A stretch of 64,000 bases of DNA from Prolixibacteraceae bacterium (GCA_019459525.1 JAIBEY010000039.1:1-64000), one strand, 5' to 3'; counted from the first letter of the stretch, positions 44,853-54,460 are shown. The notes: generated by a model not told the origin, from the letters alone. Program-made: numbers and translations.

Positions 44853-45911
44853 ATGAAATCAATTCACCAATTTATTGCTTTGATTGTCCTGATTGGGGCG
44901 ACCACTGCCTGTAACAACCAACCAACATCAACCACCACCGAATTGGCTGTTCCCGTTTCAGTAGCCGACATCAAACCCGGTTCAATCGAAAAAGTGATTA
45001 ACACCACGGGTACACTCAATGCCACCAAGAAAACCGTGGTGAATACCGAGATGGCCGGAAAATACCGGTTACTGATTAACCCAAGAACGCGCCGTCCGTT
45101 TGCCCTGGGCGATGTGGTTGAAAGCGGACAGGTGATTGTTCAGCTCGAAGATGCCGAATATGTGAACGGAATTGGTTTGGAAAGTAAACGGCTGAACCTG
45201 GAAATTTCGGAGCAGAACATGAAAAAACAGGAGTCGCTTTACGAAAAAGGTGGTGTTACCCAACTCGATTTCCGCAATTCGGAAGTAAGTTACACCAATG
45301 CGAAAGACGCTTTCGAACGGGCCAATCTGCAACTGGCAAAAATGAAAGTTACCGCGCCATTTAAAGGAGTGATTACCGACCTTCCGGCCATTACCAACGG
45401 CACGCAGGTATCAACCGGCACCGCTGTGGCAAGCCTTATGGATTACAGTATCATGACTGTTGAAGTAAACCTTCCTGAAAAATACATTACGGATGTAATG
45501 ATTGACCAGCAGGTGCGGATTATGAATTACACCTTGCCAAACGATACCTTACCCGGAAGTGTGAAAGAACTTTCGCCAGCCATTAGCACCGAAACCCGCA
45601 CATTTAAAGGAGTTATTCAGGTTGCCAATCCTGATCTGAAATTACGTCCCGGGATGTTTGCCAAAGCCGACATCGTTCTGGCTCGTAAAGACAGCGTAAT
45701 TGTTATTCCGAAAGATATTATCATTTCAGGCCAGCGGGGCAAATCAGTCTTTATTGTTGACAATGGAACAGCCGAAGAAAAACGAATTACCCTGGGATAC
45801 GAGAACCAGAATGAAGCAGAAATTACTTCAGGATTAAAAATGAACGACCGTTTGGTTATTAAAGGTTTCGAAACCTTGAAAAACCGCTCGAAAGTAAAAA
45901 TTGTGAAGTAA
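44853..45911 (+). CDS. RND efflux periplasmic adaptor, lipoprotein
   Basis: This 352-aa protein has a lipoprotein signal (IVLIGATTAC, Cys20). The membrane-fusion-protein layout is clear: a beta-barrel/lipoyl half (VINTTGTLNATKKTVVNTEMAGKYRLLI, DVVESGQVIVQLED), a helical hairpin (about 105-165), and the second lipoyl half (VTAPFKGVITDLPAITNGTQVSTGTAVASL). The C-terminal VIVIPKDIIISGQRGKSVFIV is also standard. It links the RND pump to TolC. It is inner-membrane anchored by lipid and is followed 160 nt later by the RND gene. Confidence 0.92.
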   Translation: MKSIHQFIALIVLIGATTACNNQPTSTTTELAVPVSVADIKPGSIEKVINTTGTLNATKKTVVNTEMAGKYRLLINPRTRRPFALGDVVESGQVIVQLEDAEYVNGIGLESKRLNLEISEQNMKKQESLYEKGGVTQLDFRNSEVSYTNAKDAFERANLQLAKMKVTAPFKGVITDLPAITNGTQVSTGTAVASLMDYSIMTVEVNLPEKYITDVMIDQQVRIMNYTLPNDTLPGSVKELSPAISTETRTFKGVIQVANPDLKLRPGMFAKADIVLARKDSVIVIPKDIIISGQRGKSVFIVDNGTAEEKRITLGYENQNEAEITSGLKMNDRLVIKGFETLKNRSKVKIVK

Positions 45912-45937
45912 GAAGTTTGGAGTTGGGGGTGCCTAAA

Positions 45938-45972
45938 ATTCGGAGTTGATCTCCGGGCATTCCGAATTCAAT
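45938..45972. repeat. Spacer repeat block 1
   Basis: ATTCGGAGTTGATCTCCGGG then CATTCCGAATTCAAT. It contains inverted ATTCGGA/TCCGAAT and CGGAG/CTCCG arms and is a shorter relative of block 2 at 46009-46058. Confidence 0.6.
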
Positions 45973-46008
45973 ATAAATAAGTGAAATATGAAGTGTAAAA
46001 AGGTCCAG

Positions 46009-46058
46009 GTTCGGAGTTAACTCCAGGCACTCCAGACTCTAGGCACTCCGAACTCAAT
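46009..46058. repeat. Spacer repeat block 2
   Basis: GTTCGGAGT and ACTCCGAAC form 9-bp inverted ends. Inside are the palindrome GGAGTTAACTCC and two copies of AGGCACTCC. It has the same plan as block 1 with an internal duplication. It sits 14 bp before the RND gene. Confidence 0.65.
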
Positions 46059-46071
46059 TAATTAATAGAGA

Positions 46072-49000
46072 ATGAAGAAATTAACACAATTTGCTGTCAA
46101 TTTTCCGGTAACCATCCTGATGATGGTACTGGCCGTTGTCCTGCTGGGATACATTTCGTTCGACAAGCTGGGTATCGACCTGTTTCCGGAGATTAACAAT
46201 CCCCGTCTGTTTATCGAATTGAAATCGGGCGAGCGTCCTCCGGAAGAAATTGAAAAACAGTTTGTTGAAAACCTCGAAGCCCTGGCCATCCGCCAATCGG
46301 ATGTGGTGCAGGTTTCATCGGTTTCGAAAGTGGGAACCGCCCAGATTACGGTAGAATATGCCTGGACCAAAGACATGGACGAGGCCTTTCTCGATCTGCA
46401 GAAGGCAGCCAGCGCATTTGCTCAAAACCAGGAGATTGATGAGCTGAATATTACCCAGCACGACCCCAATACCACTCCGGTAATGGTTGTTGGCCTTTCG
46501 CACGAAAGTATAACCGACATGAATGAACTCCGTAAGGTGGCTGAAAATTACATCCGGAACGAGTTGGTGCGACTCGAAGGCGTTGCTGAAGTTGAGGTTT
46601 CGGGCGCTGAAGAAAATGAAGTGCTCATTGAAACCGACCAGTACATGCTCGATGCTTTCGGGCTGACACTCGATGAATTAAACTCACGGATACAGAGTTT
46701 CAACCAGAGCATTTCGGGTGGTTCGATCACCGAAATGGGAATGAAATATGTAGTGAAAGGGGTTAGCTTACTTACCGACCTGAGCGATTTTGAAAATACC
46801 ATTGTAGGCTATAAATCTACCATTACTGACGATTTACTTGCCGAAAAAGCACCAATCTATCTGCGCGAAGTGGCCAAAATCAGCTTCGCCAATAAAGATC
46901 CGGAAAATATTGTCCGCATGAATGGCGCCCGCTGTCTGGGTTTGTCGATTTATAAAGAAACCCGATTCAACACGGTAAAAGCGGTTGAAGATGTAACAAA
47001 AGCATTGGGCGATATGGAAAAAGCGCTGCCTGGATATCACCTTACGGTGGTTTCCAACCAGGGAACTTTCATCAACAATGCCATTAAAGAAGTAAAAGAT
47101 ACTGCGTTGATGGGAATCCTGCTGGCAGTCGTCGTACTTTTCGTCTTCCTGCGCCGCATAGGAACAACGCTGATTGTGAGTTTGGCCATGCCAATTTCCA
47201 TTATTGCCACCTTTAACCTGATGTATTTCAACGATCTCAGCCTGAATATTATGACATTGGGAGGTTTAGCGCTGGGGGCTGGTATGTTGGTTGATAATGC
47301 CATTGTGGTGATGGAAAACATCTTCCGGTTGCGCGAAAGCGGGTTGTCGGTAAAAGAGGCAGCCATACAGGGAACTTCGCAGGTAAGCGGGGCAATTACC
47401 TCGTCAACCCTCACCACCATTGTTGTTTTTCTTCCGATTGTTTATCTGCATGGGGCATCCGGCGAATTGTTTCGCGATCAGGCCTGGACCATTACTTTTT
47501 CGTTGCTTTCGTCTCTGGTAGTGGCCACGCTGCTTATCCCGATGATGTTCAACTATTTCTATAAAAATAGTCCGAAGCCGAAAGAACAGAAGTCCATCAA
47601 CATTAAGGGCTATGGCAAGTTACTCGGGAATATTCTCAAAGTAAAATGGGTTGTAATTGTTGCAACGGTAGTATTATTAGGGCTTTCAGTACTTATCCTT
47701 CCGTTTATCGGGACTGAATTTATGCCAAAATCAGAAACCAGGCAATTTACACTTGAACTGAAGATGCCGGAAGGCACACGACTTGAACGGACTGGTGCAG
47801 CGGTTGAAAATATGGAAAATATTATTCGCGAGGTATTGGGCGACCAACTGGAAACCCTTTTCAGCCAGGTAGGGCCATCAACCGGAATGCTCGACAGCCA
47901 GGATGCACTCTTTCAGGGAGAAAATACAGCAAACATTAAGATCATATTGAAGCCGGAAGGACAAAAAGGCTCCACCTGGGCAATTCAGTCTATTTCCCAG
48001 GCTTTGGGCGAGATGCCCGACCTCGAACTGAAATTTGTTCAGGACCAAACGGCACTGGGAGGATTAATGGGTACTGATGAGGCCCCGTTGGTCATTGAAA
48101 TTCATGGCGAAGATCTGGAGACGATTGAAAGTTTGTCGGATCAGGTAAAAGTAGCTGTAACAAACATCCCTGAACTGTATAACATTGAAGCATCGATGGA
48201 AGGCGGATCGCCCGAAGTTGAAATTATGGTCGATCGACTTCGTGCCGGAATTTTTAACATGAGTGTGGCCAATGTAGTTACCCAGATACAGGATCAATTG
48301 GCAGGGAAAACTGCCGGAACAATTGAGAAAGGTGGCGAAATGCAGGATATTACGCTTCGTTTGCCCGACAAAGGTCTGGCTGATTTATCAGACATGATTA
48401 TCAAAAACGGGACTCAGGTTATCCGGATTAATGAAATTGCCGATATCCGCGAAGGCACATCGCCTAAAGAGATCTTCCGCAGAAACCAAACCCGGATCGG
48501 AAAAATTACAGCATACATGGATAAGGATATTGCTCTCGACAAAATGGTTACGAAAGTAAACCAGGCCATTGCGGGCATTAGTCTTCCTACAGAATACAAA
48601 ATAAAGATAACCGGGGAAGAGGAAAAACGGCAGGAATCGATGGATGCGCTCAGCTTTGCCATGATTTTGTCGATTATTCTGGTGTTTATGGTATTGGCTT
48701 CTCAATTCGAGTCATTATTACATCCATTTACCATTCTGCTAACCATTCCGGTAGCGGTGGTTGGTTCTATTCTCATCTTCTTTGTTCTTGGTCAAACGCT
48801 CAACATTATGGCCATCATTGGTATCATTATGCTGGTGGGTATCGCGGTAAACAATTCGATTTTGCTGGTTGATAGGATTTTGCAACTTCAAAAGGATGGG
48901 GTACCCCGCCATTTGGCTATTCAGCAGGCCGGGCAGCAGCGAATTCGTCCAATTATGATGACCACCCTGACGACCATTTTGGCCCTGTTGCCGCTTACAT

Positions 49001-49158
49001 TTGGTTTTGGCGAAAGCGCTTCGTTGCGTGCGCCAATGGCTTTGGCAGTAATTGGCGGCTTAACTACTTCAACACTCATGTCGTTAATCGTTATTCCTTG
49101 TGTGTTCGATGTTTTCGACGGAGTAAAAGACAGGTTCCGGCGTAAAGAAACCACATAG
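46072..49158 (+). CDS. RND efflux permease (HAE1-like)
   Basis: This 1028-aa protein has the standard 12-helix RND plan with two large periplasmic loops. The first helix is VNFPVTILMMVLAVVLLGYISF. TM4 reads GALALGAGMLVDNAIVVMENIF-like sequence, keeping one Asp of the proton relay. The TM10-11 region has LVGIAVNNSILLVDRILQLQ. It is proton-driven and exports small molecules with the adaptor and TolC encoded just upstream. Its last codons (ACC ACA TAG) lie within the left inverted repeat of the GxxExxY cassette, so its C-terminus may have been changed by that insertion. Confidence 0.92.
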   Translation: MKKLTQFAVNFPVTILMMVLAVVLLGYISFDKLGIDLFPEINNPRLFIELKSGERPPEEIEKQFVENLEALAIRQSDVVQVSSVSKVGTAQITVEYAWTKDMDEAFLDLQKAASAFAQNQEIDELNITQHDPNTTPVMVVGLSHESITDMNELRKVAENYIRNELVRLEGVAEVEVSGAEENEVLIETDQYMLDAFGLTLDELNSRIQSFNQSISGGSITEMGMKYVVKGVSLLTDLSDFENTIVGYKSTITDDLLAEKAPIYLREVAKISFANKDPENIVRMNGARCLGLSIYKETRFNTVKAVEDVTKALGDMEKALPGYHLTVVSNQGTFINNAIKEVKDTALMGILLAVVVLFVFLRRIGTTLIVSLAMPISIIATFNLMYFNDLSLNIMTLGGLALGAGMLVDNAIVVMENIFRLRESGLSVKEAAIQGTSQVSGAITSSTLTTIVVFLPIVYLHGASGELFRDQAWTITFSLLSSLVVATLLIPMMFNYFYKNSPKPKEQKSINIKGYGKLLGNILKVKWVVIVATVVLLGLSVLILPFIGTEFMPKSETRQFTLELKMPEGTRLERTGAAVENMENIIREVLGDQLETLFSQVGPSTGMLDSQDALFQGENTANIKIILKPEGQKGSTWAIQSISQALGEMPDLELKFVQDQTALGGLMGTDEAPLVIEIHGEDLETIESLSDQVKVAVTNIPELYNIEASMEGGSPEVEIMVDRLRAGIFNMSVANVVTQIQDQLAGKTAGTIEKGGEMQDITLRLPDKGLADLSDMIIKNGTQVIRINEIADIREGTSPKEIFRRNQTRIGKITAYMDKDIALDKMVTKVNQAIAGISLPTEYKIKITGEEEKRQESMDALSFAMILSIILVFMVLASQFESLLHPFTILLTIPVAVVGSILIFFVLGQTLNIMAIIGIIMLVGIAVNNSILLVDRILQLQKDGVPRHLAIQQAGQQRIRPIMMTTLTTILALLPLTFGFGESASLRAPMALAVIGGLTTSTLMSLIVIPCVFDVFDGVKDRFRRKETT

Positions 49159-49175
49159 GCACATAGAACACATAG
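49150..49175. repeat. Left inverted repeat of the GxxExxY cassette
   Basis: The sequence begins ACCACATAGGCACATAG and is 26 bp long. It pairs with 49709-49734 at 25 of 26 positions. It contains the TAG stop of the upstream RND gene at 49156-49158. Confidence 0.85.
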
Positions 49176-49229
49176 AAAATGAATTTTTAAAACGCGGAGT
49201 CCAGATGTCCTTGTTTCAACAGTAATACT

Positions 49230-49638
49230 ATGACAACACAAAAGGAAATTAATCTATTGAGTCGGGCAATCATTGGTTTCGCCATTGATGTACATAAAGA
49301 ACTCGGGCCAGGGCTATTGGAAAGTATTTATGAAAAGTGTCTGGCTTATTTATTAAATCAAAATGGGTATTTAGTAGAAAGACAACAAATTATTCCCTTA
49401 AATTTCAGAGGTCTCCATCTGGATTGTGAACTTAGATTTAATGGTGAATGATCTGATCATTGTGGAACTAAAAACAGTTGAAGGACTTCTACCTATTCAC
49501 GAAGCCCAGTTATTGACCTACCTGAAGTTACTTAAGAAACCAAAAGGTATATTGATCAATTTCAACTGCCTGAATATTTTTAAGGAAGGTCAACGAACTT
49601 TTGTAACAGAACATTTTAGAGCTTTACCTGAAGAGTAA
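49230..49638 (+). pseudogene. GxxExxY protein gene broken by a frameshift
   Basis: ORF 49230-49451 gives the N-terminal half of a GxxExxY (PD-(D/E)XK nuclease-like) protein, with VHKELGPGLLESIYEKCL containing the G-x-x-E-x-x-Y motif. ORF 49426-49638 gives the rest in another frame (LDLMVNDLIIVELKTV, then HEAQLLTYLKLLKKPKGILINF). Joined, they make a full-length protein of about 135 aa. The break lies at CTTAGATTTAATGG. Restoring a second GATTT gives L-R-F-D-L-M-V, exactly the family spacing, so loss of one copy of a 5-bp repeat is the simplest cause. The family function is uncertain. Alternatively it is a sequencing error or programmed shift; I favour a pseudogene. Confidence 0.85.
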
Positions 49639-49708
49639 TAAATTAGTATGAACCAAAACACATAAAACCCTAGTAGGAATTAGAATACATAGAGAATAGA
49701 ATTAAAAA

Positions 49709-49734
49709 CTATGTGTCCTATGTGCCTATGTGGT
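49709..49734. repeat. Right inverted repeat of the GxxExxY cassette
   Basis: CTATGTGTCCTATGTGCC followed by TATGTGGT. It is the reverse complement of the left end with one mismatch. It ends 13 bp before ATG 49748 of the RND-ABC fusion gene, so it lies in that gene's leader. Confidence 0.85.
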
Positions 49735-49747
49735 AAAAAACCAGCAT

Positions 49748-52700
49748 ATGAAATTCATCATACAACGAAAAGTCCTGATCAGCATGTTGTTTCTGGGGCT
49801 AACAGTTCTGGGGTATGTTTCTTATAAGCAGCTGCCGGTAGAATTGCTACCAAATGCAGAACTTCCGTTCTTGTTTGTACAGGCTAACGCCACTACCGAA
49901 ATGGCCCCCGAATACATGGAAAATCAGGTGGTTGTTCCGCTTGAAGGCGCCATCGGAACGCTTGAAGGAATCGAATCCATTGAGTCGAATGTCAATTCGC
50001 GGCAGGCTTCAATCGTGGTTTATTATACCAAAAATGTCAACTTCAAATATGCTTACCTGAAACTTCAGGAGAAGATTAACGAGTTGCAATCGTCGATGCC
50101 CGAAAATGTGCGGGTGAATGTGGCCAAAGTTGACCTGAAACAAATGAACAGCCAGTTTATGGAGCTACAGGCCCGCGGCGAAGGTGGAATTGACCGGGTA
50201 CGCACCATTGTGGATCAGGATATTCAACCCGACCTGGAAAACATCGACGGAATTGCAGCGGTTAATGTGTATGGTGGAAAACAAAAATCGATTGAGATTA
50301 TTCTGGACACCAAAGCTTGCGAAGCCTACCATATCACACCTGGAAAAATCAGGACTGTACTATCGCAAAACACCCGGACCCGAACGTATGTAGGTAATCT
50401 GAAGGAAAAGACTGTTCAGTATTTTGTGCATGTTACGGCCGAATATACCCAGGTTGAAGATATTGAAAACCTGGTGGTTGCCGATGGGCCTATTTTATTA
50501 AAAGATGTGGCCGAAGTTCGTTTCGGAGTGAAAGAGGAAACCTCATTTAGCCGCGTAAACGGGAAAGACGCTGTGACTATTCTGCTGGTAAACGATTCGC
50601 AGGCCAACATGATCGAACTTTCGCAGGCAACCCGAAAAGTGGTGGCAGCATTGAACGAAAAAATGGCATCCAAGGAAATCGAGATTGCCGAAATAAGCAA
50701 CTCTGCCGATCAGATGGAGGAAAACATCAACCAAATCATGGAGTTGGCCTTGGTGGGAGGCATTATGGCCATATTTGTACTTTGGATTTTCCTAAAAAAT
50801 TTCCGTATTGTATCGTTCATTGCTCTGGCTATTCCCATCTCCATTTTCACCTCCTTCAACTTATTTTATGCTTTTGGTATTTCCATCAACAGCCTGACAC
50901 TGGTTGGTATGGCGCTTGCTATCGGGATGTTGCTCGATAACAGCGTGGTTGTTCTCGAAAATATTTACCGGCTCGCAGGGAAGGGCTATGCGCCGTTGCA
51001 GGCAGTCGTTCAGGGTACTACTGAAGTTTGGCGCTCTATTTTGGCGGCTACACTAACTACGGTTGTTGTATTTCTGCCCTTCCTGTTCTCTACCAATTTT
51101 ATGGCCGAAATGCTGGGCTTTAATGTGGGGGTTTCCATCATTTCAACGTTGGTTGTCTCGCTGGCAGTTGCTTTGCTGCTGGTTCCGATGGCTTCGTATG
51201 CGCTGCTAAAGCGGCAGGTCGCTAAAAATATTTTCTACGAAAAAGTAACCACGAATTCCAGAATGGTTCAGATTTACCTGGTTTTCCTGAAATCGTGTAT
51301 GCGTAATCCGGCAGGAACGGTAATTGGAGGAATTGTTCTGTTTTTTCTGGCTATTTTTATAAGCCTTGCCGTCAGTATAAGTTCACTTCAGGAGGTCGAG
51401 AATAAGGAAATCCGCCTGTACGTGACCATGCCTTCGGGCTCGTCGCTCGAAAGTACCGACAAAACGGTTCAGGAGATTGAAAAGAAACTGGAAGACCTGG
51501 CCGAAAAAGAAGATGTGATCAGTAAGATTGAAGAAGAAGAAGCTGTGGTAACGGTTAAACTGAAAGAGGATTTTGAGAAAATTGGGGACCGTACCTTTGC
51601 GGTGATTAAAAACGATATCAACGACCGGACCAAAGAAATCAAAGCATCGTCTATTTCTTTCACGCAAACCCAAAGTACCCGAAGTTTCCAGGGCGGAAGC
51701 CGCAATATGGGAGCCAGCTTCCAGAAGATGATGGGTATTGGCAGCGACGAAGAGAAGATCACCTTAAAAGGTCAGGATTTCAAAAAGATGCAGGCTGTTG
51801 GCGAAGATCTTAAATATTTTATCGATCAGTTGGAATCGGTGCAGTCGGTGAACCTGAATATATCGGATAACAGGCCCGAAGTTCACCTGTATTTCAACCC
51901 GCTGCTGATGACCGAATACAACATCACGCTCAGCGATGTGCTATCCGAAATCAATTCTTTTTCAAGGGAAATAGCAACCAACATTCAGTACAAACAAGGT
52001 GTTGATGAATACGAAATTATCATTACCCAAAAAGAACTGGTTGAAGGCGAGGAAGAGAAGACCGATCGTAACATGGAAGAGCTCAAAAGGTTACAGGTAA
52101 ACGATGCCCAGGGTGGAATTCATGATCTTCAGGACTTTACCAACATTGTATATGCCAGCGGATTGGCGGGAATTAACCGGGTTAACCAGGAAAAATTGAT
52201 CGAGATTAATTACCGTTTTGTGAGTGAAGCTGCCAGTTCGAACGAACTTTTGGCTGCCTACCGGTACGAAATTGACGAACTGGTAGCCAACTACAATTTG
52301 CCTTCAGGAATTGCGGCGGAGGTGGTACATGAAGAAACCGATTTCTCGGAATTCTATTTCATGATTGGGGCTTCTGTTTTGTTGATATTTATGATTATGG
52401 CTTCGGTCTTCGAATCGGTTATCACACCAGTTGCCCTTCTTTTCTCCATCCCGCTTGCAGCTATCGGATCGTTACTGGCCCTGATTATTACCAACAACAG
52501 TTTGCTCAATGCCAATACGCTTACCGGGTTTTTGATTTTAGTGGGAGTCGTGGTGAACAATGGGATCATCCTGATTGATTATACCAACATTCTGCGAAAG
52601 CGGGGATTCCGCCGTTCCAGGGCACTGATGACAGCCGGATTATCGCGTGTACGGCCGATTTTAATAACCACAATCACAACCATTGTGGGCATGTTGCCGC

Positions 52701-54460
52701 TGGCTATGGGCGATGCCGAATATGTAAGCGCTATTGGTGCCCCTTTTGCCATCGTTGTTATTGGAGGTTTAGCCCTCAGCACCATGCTTACCCTGGTGTT
52801 TATTCCAACATTTTATTCGGGGCTCGAAAATGCCATTGAGTGGTTTAAAGAACAATCACTTCGGGTTAAACTTACCCAACTTATCCTGATGGCGGGTTCG
52901 TTCGTGCTGATTTACTTTAAAGTAGATTCCGGATTGTGGCAAATGCTCGACTTAATTTTAGTTGTTATACTCATACCCGGCTCAACATGGTTTGTATTGA
53001 ATAGTTTGCGCAAAGCAAAAACCAAACTGATTGGCGAAAATGACAGCATTGGTATCCGCATTCAGAACCTGGTGAAAATATACGACCGCGAAGGCAAGTT
53101 TGCGCGCGAATGGGAATCGGGCAAAAAAATACGCCGCCGCGCCGGACTTGAAAAGGAGTACAAAACGCTGCACGAATTCGATTATCTGATCTGGCAATTG
53201 CCGGTACTGGTATTTTTGATCTATTTCAGCTTCATTTATCTCGATTCTGCTTTCTGGTCATTGCTGCTGTCGGTGGCCATTGCTCAGCTTGCGCTGGGTA
53301 TTTGGAAACCCTTTGGATTTTATCTGAATTTCAGGACTGAGAAAACAGGCAAAAAGCTGCCACTAAAAATTTACAATGGAGTTCAGGCTTTTCTTTTCTG
53401 GATTTTACCCCTTATCGAGATCGTGCTGGTATGGAAAATAAACGGCGCCATCGGACTGGTAGTTGCCTTCGGTATTTTGTGGTACCTGGCGCTGGCTATT
53501 TCGGTTACATCCAAAAAACTGTACCAGGAAAAGGTAAATATCGACCGGATAACCGGACGCTTTGGTACGTTGCGGCGTGGAACCTTACGCTTGGTGAAGC
53601 AGATACCGGTTATTGGCAAGCAGCACCAGCCATTTAAAGCGCTTAACGGAGTTTCGCTCGATATTGGTACTGGAATGTTTGGTCTGCTTGGCCCGAATGG
53701 CGCCGGAAAATCGACCATGATGCGCACCATTTGCGGTATTTTGGAACAGAGCTACGGAAAAATATGGATCAATGGCATCGACACACAGGAAAAGCGCGAG
53801 GAACTGCAAGGGCTGATTGGCTATTTACCTCAGGAGTTCGGGACTTACGAAAATATGCCGGCTCAGGATTTTCTCGATTACCAGGCAATTCTGAAAGGGC
53901 TGACTGATAAAGTAGAACGTGAACAACGTATTGAATATGTGCTCAAGGCCGTTCACATGTGGGAAAAGCGCGCTGATAAAATTGGCTCTTATTCAGGAGG
54001 GATGAAACAGCGGATTGGTATTGCACAAATATTGCTTCACCTGCCTAAAATTCTGGTTGTTGACGAACCTACGGCGGGACTCGATCCGCGCGAACGCATC
54101 CGGTTCCGTAACCTTTTGGTGGAATTGAGCCGCGAGCGTATTGTAATTTTCTCGACCCACATCATCGAAGATATTTCGAGTTCGTGTAACCAGGTTGCGG
54201 TAATTAACCGCGGACGGGTAAAATACCACGGAACACCGATGGACATGGTTCATCTGGCCAAAAATATGGTTTGGCAGTTCGATGTTCCCGCAGCCGATTT
54301 CGACAAAATGGAAAATAAACATTTGGTTACACACCATATGCGTCAGGGCGATCAGATCAGGGTGAGGTTCCTTTCGAGGCAAAAACCGGCAGAAGATGCC
54401 GTTATGGCCAATCCGATTCTGGAAGATGCCTATTTGTGCCTGATTAAAGATTTAAAATGA
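49748..54460 (+). CDS. RND efflux permease fused to an ABC ATPase domain
   Basis: This 1570-aa protein (ATG 49748) has two machines in one chain. Residues about 1-1035 are a full RND permease, with the TM4 motif GMALAIGMLLDNSVVVLENIY and the TM10 motif GVVVNNGIILIDYTN. A linker (about 1040-1290) has about six hydrophobic segments. Residues about 1295-1570 are a complete ABC ATPase: Walker A GLLGPNGAGKSTMMR, signature YSGGMKQRIGIAQ, Walker B ILVVDEPTAGLDP, H-loop FSTHIIED. Its C-terminal extension matches the stand-alone ATPase at 38.9 kb. The ORF is open throughout. An ABC-2 permease gene follows 73 nt later and is the obvious ABC partner. Whether proton and ATP energy are coupled is unknown. 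Confidence 0.93.
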   Translation: MKFIIQRKVLISMLFLGLTVLGYVSYKQLPVELLPNAELPFLFVQANATTEMAPEYMENQVVVPLEGAIGTLEGIESIESNVNSRQASIVVYYTKNVNFKYAYLKLQEKINELQSSMPENVRVNVAKVDLKQMNSQFMELQARGEGGIDRVRTIVDQDIQPDLENIDGIAAVNVYGGKQKSIEIILDTKACEAYHITPGKIRTVLSQNTRTRTYVGNLKEKTVQYFVHVTAEYTQVEDIENLVVADGPILLKDVAEVRFGVKEETSFSRVNGKDAVTILLVNDSQANMIELSQATRKVVAALNEKMASKEIEIAEISNSADQMEENINQIMELALVGGIMAIFVLWIFLKNFRIVSFIALAIPISIFTSFNLFYAFGISINSLTLVGMALAIGMLLDNSVVVLENIYRLAGKGYAPLQAVVQGTTEVWRSILAATLTTVVVFLPFLFSTNFMAEMLGFNVGVSIISTLVVSLAVALLLVPMASYALLKRQVAKNIFYEKVTTNSRMVQIYLVFLKSCMRNPAGTVIGGIVLFFLAIFISLAVSISSLQEVENKEIRLYVTMPSGSSLESTDKTVQEIEKKLEDLAEKEDVISKIEEEEAVVTVKLKEDFEKIGDRTFAVIKNDINDRTKEIKASSISFTQTQSTRSFQGGSRNMGASFQKMMGIGSDEEKITLKGQDFKKMQAVGEDLKYFIDQLESVQSVNLNISDNRPEVHLYFNPLLMTEYNITLSDVLSEINSFSREIATNIQYKQGVDEYEIIITQKELVEGEEEKTDRNMEELKRLQVNDAQGGIHDLQDFTNIVYASGLAGINRVNQEKLIEINYRFVSEAASSNELLAAYRYEIDELVANYNLPSGIAAEVVHEETDFSEFYFMIGASVLLIFMIMASVFESVITPVALLFSIPLAAIGSLLALIITNNSLLNANTLTGFLILVGVVVNNGIILIDYTNILRKRGFRRSRALMTAGLSRVRPILITTITTIVGMLPLAMGDAEYVSAIGAPFAIVVIGGLALSTMLTLVFIPTFYSGLENAIEWFKEQSLRVKLTQLILMAGSFVLIYFKVDSGLWQMLDLILVVILIPGSTWFVLNSLRKAKTKLIGENDSIGIRIQNLVKIYDREGKFAREWESGKKIRRRAGLEKEYKTLHEFDYLIWQLPVLVFLIYFSFIYLDSAFWSLLLSVAIAQLALGIWKPFGFYLNFRTEKTGKKLPLKIYNGVQAFLFWILPLIEIVLVWKINGAIGLVVAFGILWYLALAISVTSKKLYQEKVNIDRITGRFGTLRRGTLRLVKQIPVIGKQHQPFKALNGVSLDIGTGMFGLLGPNGAGKSTMMRTICGILEQSYGKIWINGIDTQEKREELQGLIGYLPQEFGTYENMPAQDFLDYQAILKGLTDKVEREQRIEYVLKAVHMWEKRADKIGSYSGGMKQRIGIAQILLHLPKILVVDEPTAGLDPRERIRFRNLLVELSRERIVIFSTHIIEDISSSCNQVAVINRGRVKYHGTPMDMVHLAKNMVWQFDVPAADFDKMENKHLVTHHMRQGDQIRVRFLSRQKPAEDAVMANPILEDAYLCLIKDLK

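Larger units (their letters stand above)
49150..49734. mobile_element. 585-bp cassette with 26-bp inverted ends carrying a GxxExxY gene
   Basis: The left end (49150-49175, beginning ACCACATAGGCACATAG) and right end (49709-49734) are reverse complements with one mismatch in 26. Each end is made of two to three CACATAG words, and more such words (AACACATAAAA, ATACATAGAG) occur near the right end. The interior holds only the broken GxxExxY gene. It lies exactly between two RND genes, and its left end supplies the stop codon of the first. I see no transposase and no clear target duplication. GxxExxY genes are frequently scattered in Bacteroidota, but the link to these ends is my inference. Confidence 0.6.

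Noticed and set aside
49150-49734. Standard insertion sequence
   Set aside because: The ends are inverted, but there is no transposase, only a GxxExxY gene, and no clear target duplication; it is listed as a cassette instead.
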